From positions 62,001 to 126,000 of the forward strand of contig JAXHLP010000014.1 of assembly GCA_034522155.1 (NCBI GenBank): a DNA stretch of 64,000 bases. The letters run 5' to 3'. Source of the stretch: Salinilacustrithrix sp034522155. GTDB taxonomy: Bacteria; Actinomycetota; Acidimicrobiia; Acidimicrobiales; Salinilacustritrichaceae. The notes beneath the pieces are model-generated. The model ran no database searches, had not been told where the DNA came from, and saw nothing but the letters and a program-made list of their open reading frames with translations. Of the stretch, positions 23,401 to 31,297 are shown one piece after another (positions within the stretch are counted from its first letter, which is position 1; each line of letters starts with the position of its first letter). A program made the translations under genes and the position numbers.

Positions 23401-24819
23401 ATGTACGACTCGTCGCCGCCGAGCGGGGACATCCCCCACACCTGGGCGGAGTCCGATCGGTTCGTTCCCCGGTCGTTCGTCCGGCCGCTGCAGCGGTTCA
23501 TGGACGCCGAGGCCTCGAGCGCCATCTTCATGCTCATCGCCGCGGTGGCGGCGCTGGTGTGGGCGAACTCGCCCTGGCACCACGCCCAGCAGACCCTGTG
23601 GGAGACACCCCTCACCTTCCACCTGGGTGAGCTCGCCCACCTCGAGCTGACCCTCGTCGAGTGGGTCAACGACGCGCTGATGGCGGTCTTCTTCTTCGTC
23701 GTCGGCCTCGAGATCAAGCGTGAGCTGGTCCACGGGGAGCTTCGCGATCCACGCAAGGCGGCGCTGCCGGCCATCGGCGCGGTCGGGGGGATGATCCTGC
23801 CCGCCGCGGTGTACCTGCTGTTCAACACCGGCGGCGACGGCTCCCAGGGGTGGGGCATCCCGATGGCCACCGACATCGCCTTCGCGGTCGCCGTCGTCGC
23901 CCTGGTCGGCCCGAGGATCCCCAACGCGGCCAAGGTGTTCCTGCTGACCCTCGCCATCGCCGACGACATCGGCGCCATCACGGTGATCGCGATCTTCTAC
24001 ACCGACGACCTCAGCTTCGGATGGCTGGCCATCGCGTTCGCCACCGTGATCGGCCTCGTGATCGCCAAGAGGCTCGAGGTGCGGTCCATGCCGCTCTACG
24101 TCGCCGGCGCGCTGTTCCTGTGGTTCGCGGTCCACGAATCCGGTGTGCACGCCACACTCGCCGGCGTCACCCTCGGCCTGCTCACGCCGGCGTGGTCCTT
24201 CTTCGACCCGCGTCGCTTCTCCACGGATGCACAGCGCCTGGTCGACGCGGCAGCCCACACGGTCGACGACGGGAGGATGACCTCGGCGGAATACGAGCTC
24301 AACCAGGCCCGGCTGGAGGAGCTCCATCGACTCGTGGTCGAGACCCAGTCGCCGCTCGAACGACTCGACCACGTCCTCGAGCGATGGGTGCTGTTCGTGA
24401 TCGTGCCCCTGTTCGCGTTCTCCAACGCCGGGGTGCGGCTGACCGGCGACGCCGTCGACGGCCTTCTCACCGACCGGGTGGTGCTCGGCGTGGCGCTCGG
24501 GCTGATCGTCGGCAAGACACTCGGTGTCTTCAGCGCCACCGTGATCGCCGACCGCCTCGGCATCGGCAGCCTGCCCGCGGGCGTGACCTACCGCCACGTG
24601 CTCGGCCTCGCGGTCACGGCGGGGATCGGCTTCACCGTGGCCCTGTTCGTGGCCGGCCTCGCGTTCGAGACCGCCGCGCTGGCGGACTCGGCCAAGATCG
24701 GCATCCTCGGTGGTTCGATCATCGCCGGCATCGCCGGCTACCTCATCCTGCGGACGTCGCCGCCGCAGCCCTCCCGGGACCCCGCTGCCCCCGTGGCTGA
24801 GCCCGCGCTCACCGACTGA
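23401..24819 (+). CDS. nhaA: Na+/H+ antiporter
   Basis: It has 472 residues with about 12 hydrophobic helices. The paired aspartates of the transport site are in LAIADDIGAI, and ATDIAFAVAVVAL, VFFFVVGLEIKRE and GIGFTVALFVAGLAF are NhaA signatures. It exchanges two external protons for one internal sodium ion, for pH and sodium homeostasis. The hydrophilic loop around residues 270-330 is longer than in E. coli NhaA. Confidence 0.94.
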   Translation: MYDSSPPSGDIPHTWAESDRFVPRSFVRPLQRFMDAEASSAIFMLIAAVAALVWANSPWHHAQQTLWETPLTFHLGELAHLELTLVEWVNDALMAVFFFVVGLEIKRELVHGELRDPRKAALPAIGAVGGMILPAAVYLLFNTGGDGSQGWGIPMATDIAFAVAVVALVGPRIPNAAKVFLLTLAIADDIGAITVIAIFYTDDLSFGWLAIAFATVIGLVIAKRLEVRSMPLYVAGALFLWFAVHESGVHATLAGVTLGLLTPAWSFFDPRRFSTDAQRLVDAAAHTVDDGRMTSAEYELNQARLEELHRLVVETQSPLERLDHVLERWVLFVIVPLFAFSNAGVRLTGDAVDGLLTDRVVLGVALGLIVGKTLGVFSATVIADRLGIGSLPAGVTYRHVLGLAVTAGIGFTVALFVAGLAFETAALADSAKIGILGGSIIAGIAGYLILRTSPPQPSRDPAAPVAEPALTD

Positions 24820-24980
24820 TCCGCCACGGATGGGTTGTCATGCATCCGTCATGGATGTAACGTGATCGCAACGTCAACTCGGGTGCCGGGGAGCGCTGGT
24901 CGGTTTGCCCGCCCGCCCCCGGCCGTCGCCTCCGGCATCCGAGTGGCGTGCTTTCCCGGCCGTCTGCCGGTTGGGCCGGC

Positions 24981-25580
24981 TCAGGACTCCACCTCGCGCC
25001 GGCCTTCGATGGCCCGCCCGAGCGTCAGTTCGTCGGCGTACTCGAGGTCGCCCCCGACCGGGAGGCCGCTGGCGATCCGCGTCACCCGGACCTCGAGCGG
25101 CGTGAGCAACCGCGCCAGGTACATGGCGGTGGTGTCACCCTCGAGGTTGGGGTTGGTGCACAGGATCACCTCGACCACGCCGTCGGCGTCGATGCGGGTC
25201 AGCAGCTCGCGCACCTTCAGCTCGTCGGGCCCGATGCCCTCCATCGGATTGATGGCTCCGCCGAGAACGTGGTAGCGGCCGGAGAACCCACCGGTCTTCT
25301 CGACGGCGACGATGTCCCGCGGCTCCTCGACGACGCACACGAGCGTGGCATCGCGTCGGGGGTCGGCGCAGATGGTGCACCGTTCGGCCTCGGCGAGGTT
25401 GTGGCACACCTCGCAGAAGCGGACCCGTTCCTTGGCCCGGGTGATGGCGCCCGAGAGCGCGAGGGCGTCGTCCTCGGGGACCTTGAGGATGTGATAGGCG
25501 ATCCGCTGCGCCGATTTGGGCCCCACGCCCGGGAGCCGGCCGAGCTGATCGATCAGGTTCTGGACCGCGTCGGCGTGCAC
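24981..25580 (-). CDS. recR: Recombination mediator protein RecR
   Basis: It has 199 residues. In order there is a helix-hairpin-helix (LGRLPGVGPKSAQR), the four-Cys zinc finger (CEVCHNLAEAERCTIC), the Toprim domain (VVEEPRDIVAVEKTG) and the Walker-B-like C-terminus. RecR acts with RecF/RecO to load RecA on gapped DNA. It is the last gene of dnaX-ybaB-recR. The 161 bases between it and nhaA hold two short hairpins made of ATCCG/CGGAT and CATCC/GGATG arms. Confidence 0.95.
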   Translation of the reverse strand: MHADAVQNLIDQLGRLPGVGPKSAQRIAYHILKVPEDDALALSGAITRAKERVRFCEVCHNLAEAERCTICADPRRDATLVCVVEEPRDIVAVEKTGGFSGRYHVLGGAINPMEGIGPDELKVRELLTRIDADGVVEVILCTNPNLEGDTTAMYLARLLTPLEVRVTRIASGLPVGGDLEYADELTLGRAIEGRREVES

Positions 25581-25586
25581 CGGTCG

Positions 25587-26033
25587 CTATTCGTCCGTGC
25601 CGTCGCGCGCTGGATCATCGACGTCCGGGCCGCCGAACAGCCCACCGAACATGGCCCCCGGGTCGAGGTCGCCCATCGCGCTGGTCTGGAGCTCGGCGAT
25701 CCGGGCGTTCACGTCACGGAGCGCCGCCACGATCAGATCCTGGAGCGACTCGATGTCGGTCGGGTCGACGACCTCGGGGGCGATCGTCACGTCGAGCACC
25801 TCGCCGGCACCCGTGGCCCGGACGCGGACCACGCCACCGCCCGCCGATCCTTCGACCTCGGTCTCGGCCGCGGCCTGGCTCGCCTCCATGGCCTGCTGGG
25901 CCTGGGCGAACAGGTCGCCGAGACCACCGCCGCCCTCGCCCCCGAGCCCGCCGAGCAGACCTTCGAGATCGGGCATCCCGCCCGCGCCGGAGGTGTCGGG
26001 CACCTGCGGATCGTCGGGGCGATCGTCGCTCAT
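25587..26033 (-). CDS. YbaB/EbfC nucleoid-associated protein
   Basis: This is 148 residues. The N-terminus is long, Gly-rich and acidic (about 40 residues) before the YbaB core: LFAQAQQAMEASQAAAETEVEG, VRATGAGEVLDVTIAPEVV and LIVAALRDVNARI. YbaB dimers bind DNA and the gene is typically between dnaX and recR, as here. Its ATG overlaps the dnaX stop (ATGA). The N-terminal extension is unusual compared with the 100-110-residue family average. Confidence 0.88.
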   Translation of the reverse strand: MSDDRPDDPQVPDTSGAGGMPDLEGLLGGLGGEGGGGLGDLFAQAQQAMEASQAAAETEVEGSAGGGVVRVRATGAGEVLDVTIAPEVVDPTDIESLQDLIVAALRDVNARIAELQTSAMGDLDPGAMFGGLFGGPDVDDPARDGTDE

Positions 26034-28027
26034 TGGTCCTCCAGGAGCTCGGAGCCGGGGAAGGCGTCCTTCAGTTGCGCAACGCCGCCGACGCTCTCGT
26101 CGGGGGCGTCGCTGAGTTCGTCGAGGTCGACGGTCTCCTCACCGGTCGATGCCGTCGATGCCGATCCGTCGCCGGCGGTGGCGGCGGAACCGCCCGCGGG
26201 CGCGTCCTCGCCGGTGTCGGCGACGAGGGTGAGCGGCACGGGCCGACCGAAGTGGGCGGCGAGTGCCTCGGACACCTCGTCCTTGCACCCGGCGCACTGG
26301 TCGGCATGGGCCTGGTTGGGCAGGGCGAAGCGCAACGAGCGGCCATCGCCGTCGAGGAACCGGCCCGGCTTGAACAGGGCGCGGACACGGGGTCGGAGCC
26401 CGGCGAGGATGCCACCGTCCCAGGCGGCGGCGACCTCGGCGACGCCGGGGAGGTCGCCCTGGTCCGCTCCGGCGTGTCCGGCATCGGCGGGGGCGCTGGC
26501 GGGCGCGGTGGGCTCGGTCGTACCGACCGGCTCGGCCGCAGCGGATGACGACTCGGCGGACGCGGACCCCGCAGCCCGGGCATCGGACCGCGGAGCATCG
26601 GACTCCGGGGCATCGGACTCCGGGGCATCGGCACCGGCCTCGGCCTGACCGGCCCGGGATCGCGCCACCGAACCGAGCGTCGGACGGGTACCGGTCGACG
26701 CTGCAGCGGGCGCTCCCGACTCGGTCGACTCGGCGGACTCAGCCGGCGCGGGCGGGGGGTTCGCGCCCGTCTTGCGCTCGGACAGGGTGGCGCGAGCCGC
26801 GTCGGCGCCCCGGGCTCGACCCGCGGACGGGGCGGCGGTGGCGGGCGCGGCAACGGCGGGGGCGCTCTCGGGAGTCGATGGGGCCGGCGTCTCCGGCGTC
26901 TCCGACGACGCCGGCGCGCCGCCTTCGGCCAGACGACGCTCGAGGTACTCGACCCGAGCGACCAGGGCGTCGAGGTCGTCGCCGCCGGTGGGCCGGGCCA
27001 ACCGGACCAGGGCGACCTCCAACGCGATCCGGGGGTCGGGCGCCTGACGCATGTCGACGCTCGCGGTCCCGATGAGCTCGAGGGCACGGGTCAACGATGC
27101 CGGGCCCATGGCCTCGGCCACCTGGCGGGCCCGATCGGCGGCGCGGTCGGTCATGCCCGATGCCGGCGCGCCCATGGCGACGAGGAACGCGTCCCGCAAC
27201 GACTCGATCAGCGCCTCGGCCAACAACCGGGGGTCGCGGCCGGCCCGCACCGATTCGTCGACGGCGAGCAGCGCCGCGCCCGCGTCGGTCGCCCCGAGCG
27301 CGTCGACGATGTCGTCGACCGGGATCCCGAGCGTGCTCACGCCGCCGGTGGCGGCCACCTGGTCGAGCGCCGACAGGGTGTCGCGCGCCGAGCCCGCGCC
27401 GGCCCGGACCACGTACTCCACGGCCGACTCGTCGAGATCGAGGCCGGCGTCGTCGATCACGTAGCGGACATGGTCGGCCAGCACGTCGGCGGGCAACAGG
27501 TGGAAGTCGAAGTGCTGGGTCCGCGACCGGATCGTGGGGATGACCTTCTCGGGCTCGGTGGTGGCCAGCACGAACACCACGTGCTCGGGCGGCTCCTCGA
27601 GGGTCTTCAACAGCGCGTTGGCCGCCGGCTTGGTGAGCATGTGGACCTCGTCGAGGATGTACACCTTGCGGTTGCCGCTGGTGCCCATCGAGACCCGACC
27701 GAGCAGGTCGCGCATGGCCTCGACGCCGCTGTTCGACGCGGCGTCGAGCTCCTGGAGCCAGTCGACCTGGCGGTTCTCCTCGACGGCCCGGCAGTTGTCG
27801 CAGGTGGTGTCGGGCTCGCCGTCGGCCGGATGCTCGCAGTTGAGCACCTTGGCCAGGATCCGGGCGGTCGAGGTCTTGCCCGTGCCCCGCGGTCCGGAGA
27901 ACAGGTAGCCGTGGGCCACCCGCCCCTCGCGCACCGAGTTCTTCAGCGCCGTGGTCACGTGGTCCTGGCCGAGGACCTCGTCGAAGCGCTGTGACCGGTA
28001 GCGGCGGTAGAGCGACTGGTAGGCCAT
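26030..28027 (-). CDS. dnaX: DNA polymerase III subunits gamma and tau
   Basis: It has 665 residues. The clamp-loader ATPase has Walker A GPRGTGKTST (residues 45-54), a zinc module (CEHP, CDNC around residues 64-79), Walker B with LDEVHML, and sensor 1 VLATTEPEK. The C-terminal half from about residue 370 is a low-complexity Ala/Pro/Glu linker followed by a tau-like end. It loads the beta clamp at the fork. It lies directly downstream of the SRP RNA gene on the same strand, and TAGTGT lies nine bases before the ATG. Confidence 0.95.
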   Translation of the reverse strand: MAYQSLYRRYRSQRFDEVLGQDHVTTALKNSVREGRVAHGYLFSGPRGTGKTSTARILAKVLNCEHPADGEPDTTCDNCRAVEENRQVDWLQELDAASNSGVEAMRDLLGRVSMGTSGNRKVYILDEVHMLTKPAANALLKTLEEPPEHVVFVLATTEPEKVIPTIRSRTQHFDFHLLPADVLADHVRYVIDDAGLDLDESAVEYVVRAGAGSARDTLSALDQVAATGGVSTLGIPVDDIVDALGATDAGAALLAVDESVRAGRDPRLLAEALIESLRDAFLVAMGAPASGMTDRAADRARQVAEAMGPASLTRALELIGTASVDMRQAPDPRIALEVALVRLARPTGGDDLDALVARVEYLERRLAEGGAPASSETPETPAPSTPESAPAVAAPATAAPSAGRARGADAARATLSERKTGANPPPAPAESAESTESGAPAAASTGTRPTLGSVARSRAGQAEAGADAPESDAPESDAPRSDARAAGSASAESSSAAAEPVGTTEPTAPASAPADAGHAGADQGDLPGVAEVAAAWDGGILAGLRPRVRALFKPGRFLDGDGRSLRFALPNQAHADQCAGCKDEVSEALAAHFGRPVPLTLVADTGEDAPAGGSAATAGDGSASTASTGEETVDLDELSDAPDESVGGVAQLKDAFPGSELLEDQ
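26580..26630 (-). repeat. 15-bp in-frame tandem repeat in the dnaX linker
   Basis: About 3.4 copies of GCATCGGACTCCGGG-like units encode a repeated DAPES/DAPRS peptide in the tau linker. Being a multiple of three, copy number could vary without shifting frame. Confidence 0.8.
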
Positions 28028-28093
28028 CAGCCGCCGACACTATCGGCGGGGCCGATCCCCGATGCGGCCTCCCCCGCCAAGGCCCAAGGTGAC

Positions 28094-28189
28094 GGCCAGG
28101 CGATCTGCGGCACATCCCAGGTTCCGCTGAGAGCTGCTGCCTTCCGGCCCTGACTCGGTTCACGGGCTGGGATTGCACAGGACCCGGCC
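28094..28189 (-). ncRNA. ffs: Signal recognition particle RNA (4.5S, small bacterial type)
   Basis: On the minus strand the conserved apical core GUCAGG-G-CCGGAAGGCAGCAGC is present, enclosed by AUCCCAG/CUGGGAU arms and an outer stem (GGCCGGGUC with the 3' CCUGGCC region). The ends were set by that outer stem and are good to a few bases. The RNA pairs with Ffh for cotranslational membrane targeting. Its position just upstream of dnaX is a common bacterial arrangement. This explains most of the gap between dnaX and the first tRNA. Confidence 0.88.
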
Positions 28190-28236
28190 GCCACCTTCGG
28201 CGTTGGCGAGGGACCCTGTATTCTGACAGACCCCGA

Positions 28237-28324
28237 GGAGGGGTGCGAGAGCGGCCGAATCGGAACGCTTGGAAAGCGTTTGACGGGAAACCGTCCGTGG
28301 GTTCGAATCCCACTCCCTCCGCCA
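28237..28324 (+). tRNA. tRNA-Ser (anticodon GGA)
   Basis: 88 bases with CCA encoded. The acceptor stem GGAGGGG/TCCCTCC has a terminal G-U type pair. The anticodon arm is AACGC-TTGGAAA-GCGTT. A long variable arm GACGG-GAAA-CCGTC and the T arm GTGGG-TTCGAAT-CCCAC follow. The long variable arm and GGA anticodon identify serine (UCC/UCU codons). A -10-like TATTCT lies about 18 bases upstream. Confidence 0.96.
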
Positions 28325-28400
28325 AGAGGATCCGGTCGGTGCCGGCACCGCCCGACCTCGCTGATCTGGTACTCCGCCGTTCGCCGGGACGTGCGCCGGG

Positions 28401-28406
28401 TACCGT
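28401..28406 (+). promoter_or_regulatory. -10 element of the tRNA deaminase gene
   Basis: TACCGT is six bases from the GTG at 28413, at the leaderless spacing. Confidence 0.4.
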
Positions 28407-28412
28407 CAGCGC

Positions 28413-28889
28413 GTGACCCCGGAACCCGTCGACGCCACCATCGACACCGCCATGGACACCGCCCTCGACGAGGCGCGGCTGGCCGAGACCGAGGGCGAGG
28501 TGCCGGTCGGGGCCGTCATCGTCATCGGCGGCGAGATCGTGGCGCTCGACCACAACCGCCGCGAGTCCACGAGCGATCCGTCGGCCCACGCCGAGTTGCT
28601 CGCGCTCCGTGCGGCATGCGCCGCGGCCGGTTCCTGGCGGCTGCCCGGCGCAACCGTCGTGGTGACACTCGAGCCGTGCGCCATGTGCGCCGGCGCGCTG
28701 TCGGCTGCCCGGGTCGAACGAGTGGTGTTCGGCGCGGCCGACCCCAAGGCGGGCGCGCTCGGCTCCCTCTACAACCTCGGGGCCGATCCCCGCCTGCCCC
28801 ACACGTTCGACGTCACCCCCGGCCTGCGGGCCGCGGCGTGCGGCGAGCTCCTGGAAGCCTTCTTCGTCGGTCGACGCACGCCTGGCTAG
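28413..28889 (+). CDS. tadA: tRNA-specific adenosine-34 deaminase
   Basis: It has 158 residues. This zinc deaminase converts A34 to inosine in tRNA-Arg(ACG). The active site is SAHAELLAL (zinc His and catalytic Glu) plus LEPCAMCAGAL (two zinc Cys), and GAADPKAGALGSL follows, a TadA hallmark. It lies between two tRNA-Ser genes. This tadA is unrelated to the Tad pilus nomenclature. GTG 28413 is chosen because of the upstream TACCGT. Confidence 0.93.
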   Translation: MTPEPVDATIDTAMDTALDEARLAETEGEVPVGAVIVIGGEIVALDHNRRESTSDPSAHAELLALRAACAAAGSWRLPGATVVVTLEPCAMCAGALSAARVERVVFGAADPKAGALGSLYNLGADPRLPHTFDVTPGLRAAACGELLEAFFVGRRTPG

Positions 28890-28901
28890 GCTTTCCCGAC
28901 T

Positions 28902-28991
28902 GGAGGGATGCCAGAGCGGACGAATGGGGCGGTCTCGAAAACCGCTGAGGCTTTCGGGTCTCCGAGGGTTCGAATCCCTCTCCCTCCGCCA
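28902..28991 (+). tRNA. tRNA-Ser (anticodon CGA)
   Basis: 90 bases with CCA encoded. The acceptor stem is GGAGGGA/TCCCTCC, the anticodon arm GCGGT-CTCGAAA-ACCGC, then a long variable arm and the T arm GAGGG-TTCGAAT-CCCTC. CGA reads UCG. It starts 13 bases after the tadA stop and its acceptor sequence is nearly that of the first tRNA-Ser. Confidence 0.96.
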
Positions 28992-29042
28992 TCCGAGCCC
29001 GGGTCTGCGAGCTCCCGCCCTCGCCGGCCCGGGCTCTTGCTG

Positions 29043-30008
29043 TCAGGTTTCGAGCTCGTCGACCAGGCCGAGGTCGAGCGCCTCGTCGACGTCCATCGTC
29101 CGGCCGGTGAGGGCGAGCTCGGCGGTGGCCTGGCGACCGATGCGGCGGGGCAGGCTCACCGTGCCACCGGCGCCGGGGATGAGGCCCATGGCGACCTCGG
29201 GGAGGCGGAACGTGGTGTCGGGCGCGGCCACCACCCGGTGGGCGAAGGCGGGAAGCTCGACGCCGGCGCCCACGCAGTCGCCCTTGACGTGAATGGTGGC
29301 GCGGGGACCGAGCCGGTCGAGGAGCACGCCGACGCTGCGGTGTGTCCTGATCTGGTGGGCGCGGGCAACGTCGCTCGCGGTCCCGAACTCGGTCAGGTCG
29401 CCGCCACTCGAGAAGACCGGGCCCTCGGCGTCGACGACGACGTGGACGGAGATGTCGGCGTCGGCGACCAGGAGGGCCTCGACCAGCGCGTCGCGCATCA
29501 CCGCGCTGAACGCGTTGCGGTTCTCGGGCCGGGCCAGGGTCACCCGGAGCACGTCGGCGGCACGGACCATCCGCACGGGAGGCTCGTCGAAGCTCGGTGA
29601 GACGCGCTCGGCTCGCGCCTCGAGCCACGACCGGAAGGGGGGCGAGGCGAGCAGCGTCGAATACGCCAGCGACTCGACCGACAGTGCCCGACGCACGTCG
29701 AGCGTGCGGGAAGTCCGGAGGACGTCGACGAGGAGGCGGGCCCCGGTGGGCGAGGCCTCGACCGCCCGGACGATCTGGTCGAGCCGACCGGAGTCCCCCG
29801 CGTCGATCACCACGTCGACCGTCGCCGGAGGCGGGGCATCGGGCGGCGAGCCCGCCACCACCACGCAGGGCGCGTCCACGCACCATGCCAACGGGTCGGC
29901 GGCGGTGACGCCATCGAGCACCAGCACGTCGACGTCGTCCAGGTCGTCGACGGCCGCGGCCGGGATCCCTTCGCCCACCTCGGCACGGGACCATCGCACG
30001 ACCGTCAC
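29043..30008 (-). CDS. Enoyl-CoA hydratase/isomerase family protein with N-terminal extension
   Basis: It has 321 residues. The crotonase core starts near residue 145 (VLRVTLARPENRNAFSAVMR), with the oxyanion motif FSSGGDLTEFG, then GAGVELPAFAHRVVA and LPEVAMGLIPGAGGT carrying the usual catalytic Glu. The first 140 residues are an extra region (WSRAEVGEG to LASPPFRSW) not typical of simple hydratases and may be a degenerate half crotonase. It is divergent from the CoA-transferase gene. The start GTG has TACGAT six bases upstream. Confidence 0.8.
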   Translation of the reverse strand: MTVVRWSRAEVGEGIPAAAVDDLDDVDVLVLDGVTAADPLAWCVDAPCVVVAGSPPDAPPPATVDVVIDAGDSGRLDQIVRAVEASPTGARLLVDVLRTSRTLDVRRALSVESLAYSTLLASPPFRSWLEARAERVSPSFDEPPVRMVRAADVLRVTLARPENRNAFSAVMRDALVEALLVADADISVHVVVDAEGPVFSSGGDLTEFGTASDVARAHQIRTHRSVGVLLDRLGPRATIHVKGDCVGAGVELPAFAHRVVAAPDTTFRLPEVAMGLIPGAGGTVSLPRRIGRQATAELALTGRTMDVDEALDLGLVDELET

Positions 30009-30014
30009 GCACCG

Positions 30015-30020
30015 ATCGTA
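30015..30020 (-). promoter_or_regulatory. -10 element of the enoyl-CoA hydratase gene
   Basis: On the minus strand TACGAT is six bases from the GTG at 30008 (leaderless spacing). It faces the plus-strand TAGGGT at 30052. Confidence 0.4.
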
Positions 30021-30051
30021 GGTCTGATCTCGCCGTAGGTCTGGGCGGTCC

Positions 30052-30057
30052 TAGGGT
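30052..30057 (+). promoter_or_regulatory. -10 element of the CoA-transferase gene
   Basis: TAGGGT lies seven bases before the GTG at 30065. Two further TAGGTC copies upstream (30019 and 30036) make this divergent promoter region repetitive. Confidence 0.4.
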
Positions 30058-30064
30058 CGTGGCG

Positions 30065-31297
30065 GTGCGAGGCCACGACGAGCTGCAGCGCTGGGCCGGA
30101 TCCGGCGCGCTCGCGCTCACCGGTCCACCCGATGCCCGTCCGCTCGGCCCACCCGAGGGGTTCGTTCCCCAGCTGGACGCCCTGGCGACATCACTGACGA
30201 AGCGTTCGGTTGCGATCGGGCATCGAGTCGACCTCGACGGACTCGCGGTGCTGACCGAGCGGGCCGCGCTCCTCGGCCTGTGGCGTGGCGGGCGCACGAG
30301 CTGCGGCGGGGCCACACGGCTCCTCCCGGCCGCCGACGGTTGGATCGCCGTCACGCTCGCCCGCGACGACGACATCGACCTGCTCCCCGCCTGGCTCGGC
30401 ACCGATCCGGTCGACGGTGACCCGTGGCCGGTGGTGGGCGACGCAACGCGCGCACGGTCGGCCGAGGCGGTCGTCGGACGCGGCGCCGAGCTCGGGCTCG
30501 CCGTGGCCCACCTCCCCGATCCGCAGCCGGCCGAGCCAGCGCCGACCGCGCACGGCATCGTCACCGAGCACCTCGGTGATGCCGATCGCGTCACCTCGCT
30601 CGAGGGCGTCGTGGTCGTCGACCTGAGCTCGCTGTGGGCCGGCCCCCTGGCGACGTCGGTGCTCGCCGACGCCGGCGCAACGGTGGTCAAGGTGGAGTCG
30701 ACGCAGCGTCCCGACGGTGCTCGCGCCGGGTCGGCAGCGTTCTTCGATCTCTGCAACGCCGGCAAGTGGTCGATCGCGCTCGACTTCTCCGACGACACCG
30801 ACCGCCAGCACCTGCGGGCGCTGGTCCAGGCGGCTGACGTCGTGGTGGAAGCGTCCCGACCCCGGGCGCTCGCCCAACTCGGCATCGACACCCACGACAC
30901 GGTCCGGCGGCACACGCCCCGGATCTGGTTGTCGATCACCGGTCACGGCCGATCGACGGCAGCTGCGCAACGGGTCGGCTTCGGCGACGACGCTGCCGTG
31001 GCCGGCGGGCTGGTGGCCTGGGCCGAGCACGGGCCGTGCTTCTGCCTCGATGCCGTGGCCGATCCGCTCACCGGGCTCACCGCTGCCGACGCCGTCCTCG
31101 GACTCCTGGCCCAAGGCGGGCGCTGGATCGTCGATGCTTGCCTCGCACGCGTGGCCGCATCGTTCGCTGGTCCGACCATTCCGGTTCCCGACGAGCTCGA
31201 CGCCGTCCCCCCCTCGGCCACGCGCCGGCGGGGTTCGGCGCCCGAGCTCGGTGCCGACACCGGCGTCGTGCTGCGCAACCTCGGGGTCGTGCCGTGA
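30065..31297 (+). CDS. Class III CoA-transferase (CaiB/BaiF type)
   Basis: It has 410 residues. The family signature VVVDLSSLWAGPLATSVLADAGATVVKVE is near residue 180, and FFDLCNAGKWSIALDF follows. An Asp in the usual position of the aspartyl-CoA intermediate is in the second half. The N-terminal 170 residues look like a reduced first domain. It moves CoA between acyl groups; the acyl donor is unknown. A GTG at 30059 would add two residues. Its stop overlaps the amidohydrolase start (GTGA). Confidence 0.82.
   Translation: MRGHDELQRWAGSGALALTGPPDARPLGPPEGFVPQLDALATSLTKRSVAIGHRVDLDGLAVLTERAALLGLWRGGRTSCGGATRLLPAADGWIAVTLARDDDIDLLPAWLGTDPVDGDPWPVVGDATRARSAEAVVGRGAELGLAVAHLPDPQPAEPAPTAHGIVTEHLGDADRVTSLEGVVVVDLSSLWAGPLATSVLADAGATVVKVESTQRPDGARAGSAAFFDLCNAGKWSIALDFSDDTDRQHLRALVQAADVVVEASRPRALAQLGIDTHDTVRRHTPRIWLSITGHGRSTAAAQRVGFGDDAAVAGGLVAWAEHGPCFCLDAVADPLTGLTAADAVLGLLAQGGRWIVDACLARVAASFAGPTIPVPDELDAVPPSATRRRGSAPELGADTGVVLRNLGVVP

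Noticed and set aside
22450..24597. Upstream extension of the helicase frame to about 1500 residues
   Set aside because: The extension is antisense to rsbV, rsbW and nhaA and has only shadow composition; GTG 22449 gives a normal MrfA-type length.
26580..26630. Possible CRISPR-like short repeats
   Set aside because: They are 15-bp in-frame coding repeats in the dnaX linker without spacers; no cas genes exist in the window.
26739..28802. Minus-strand frame of nearly 690 codons overlapping dnaX, the SRP RNA and tadA
   Set aside because: It covers two RNA genes and two protein genes in wrong frames; its Arg-rich translation shows no domain.
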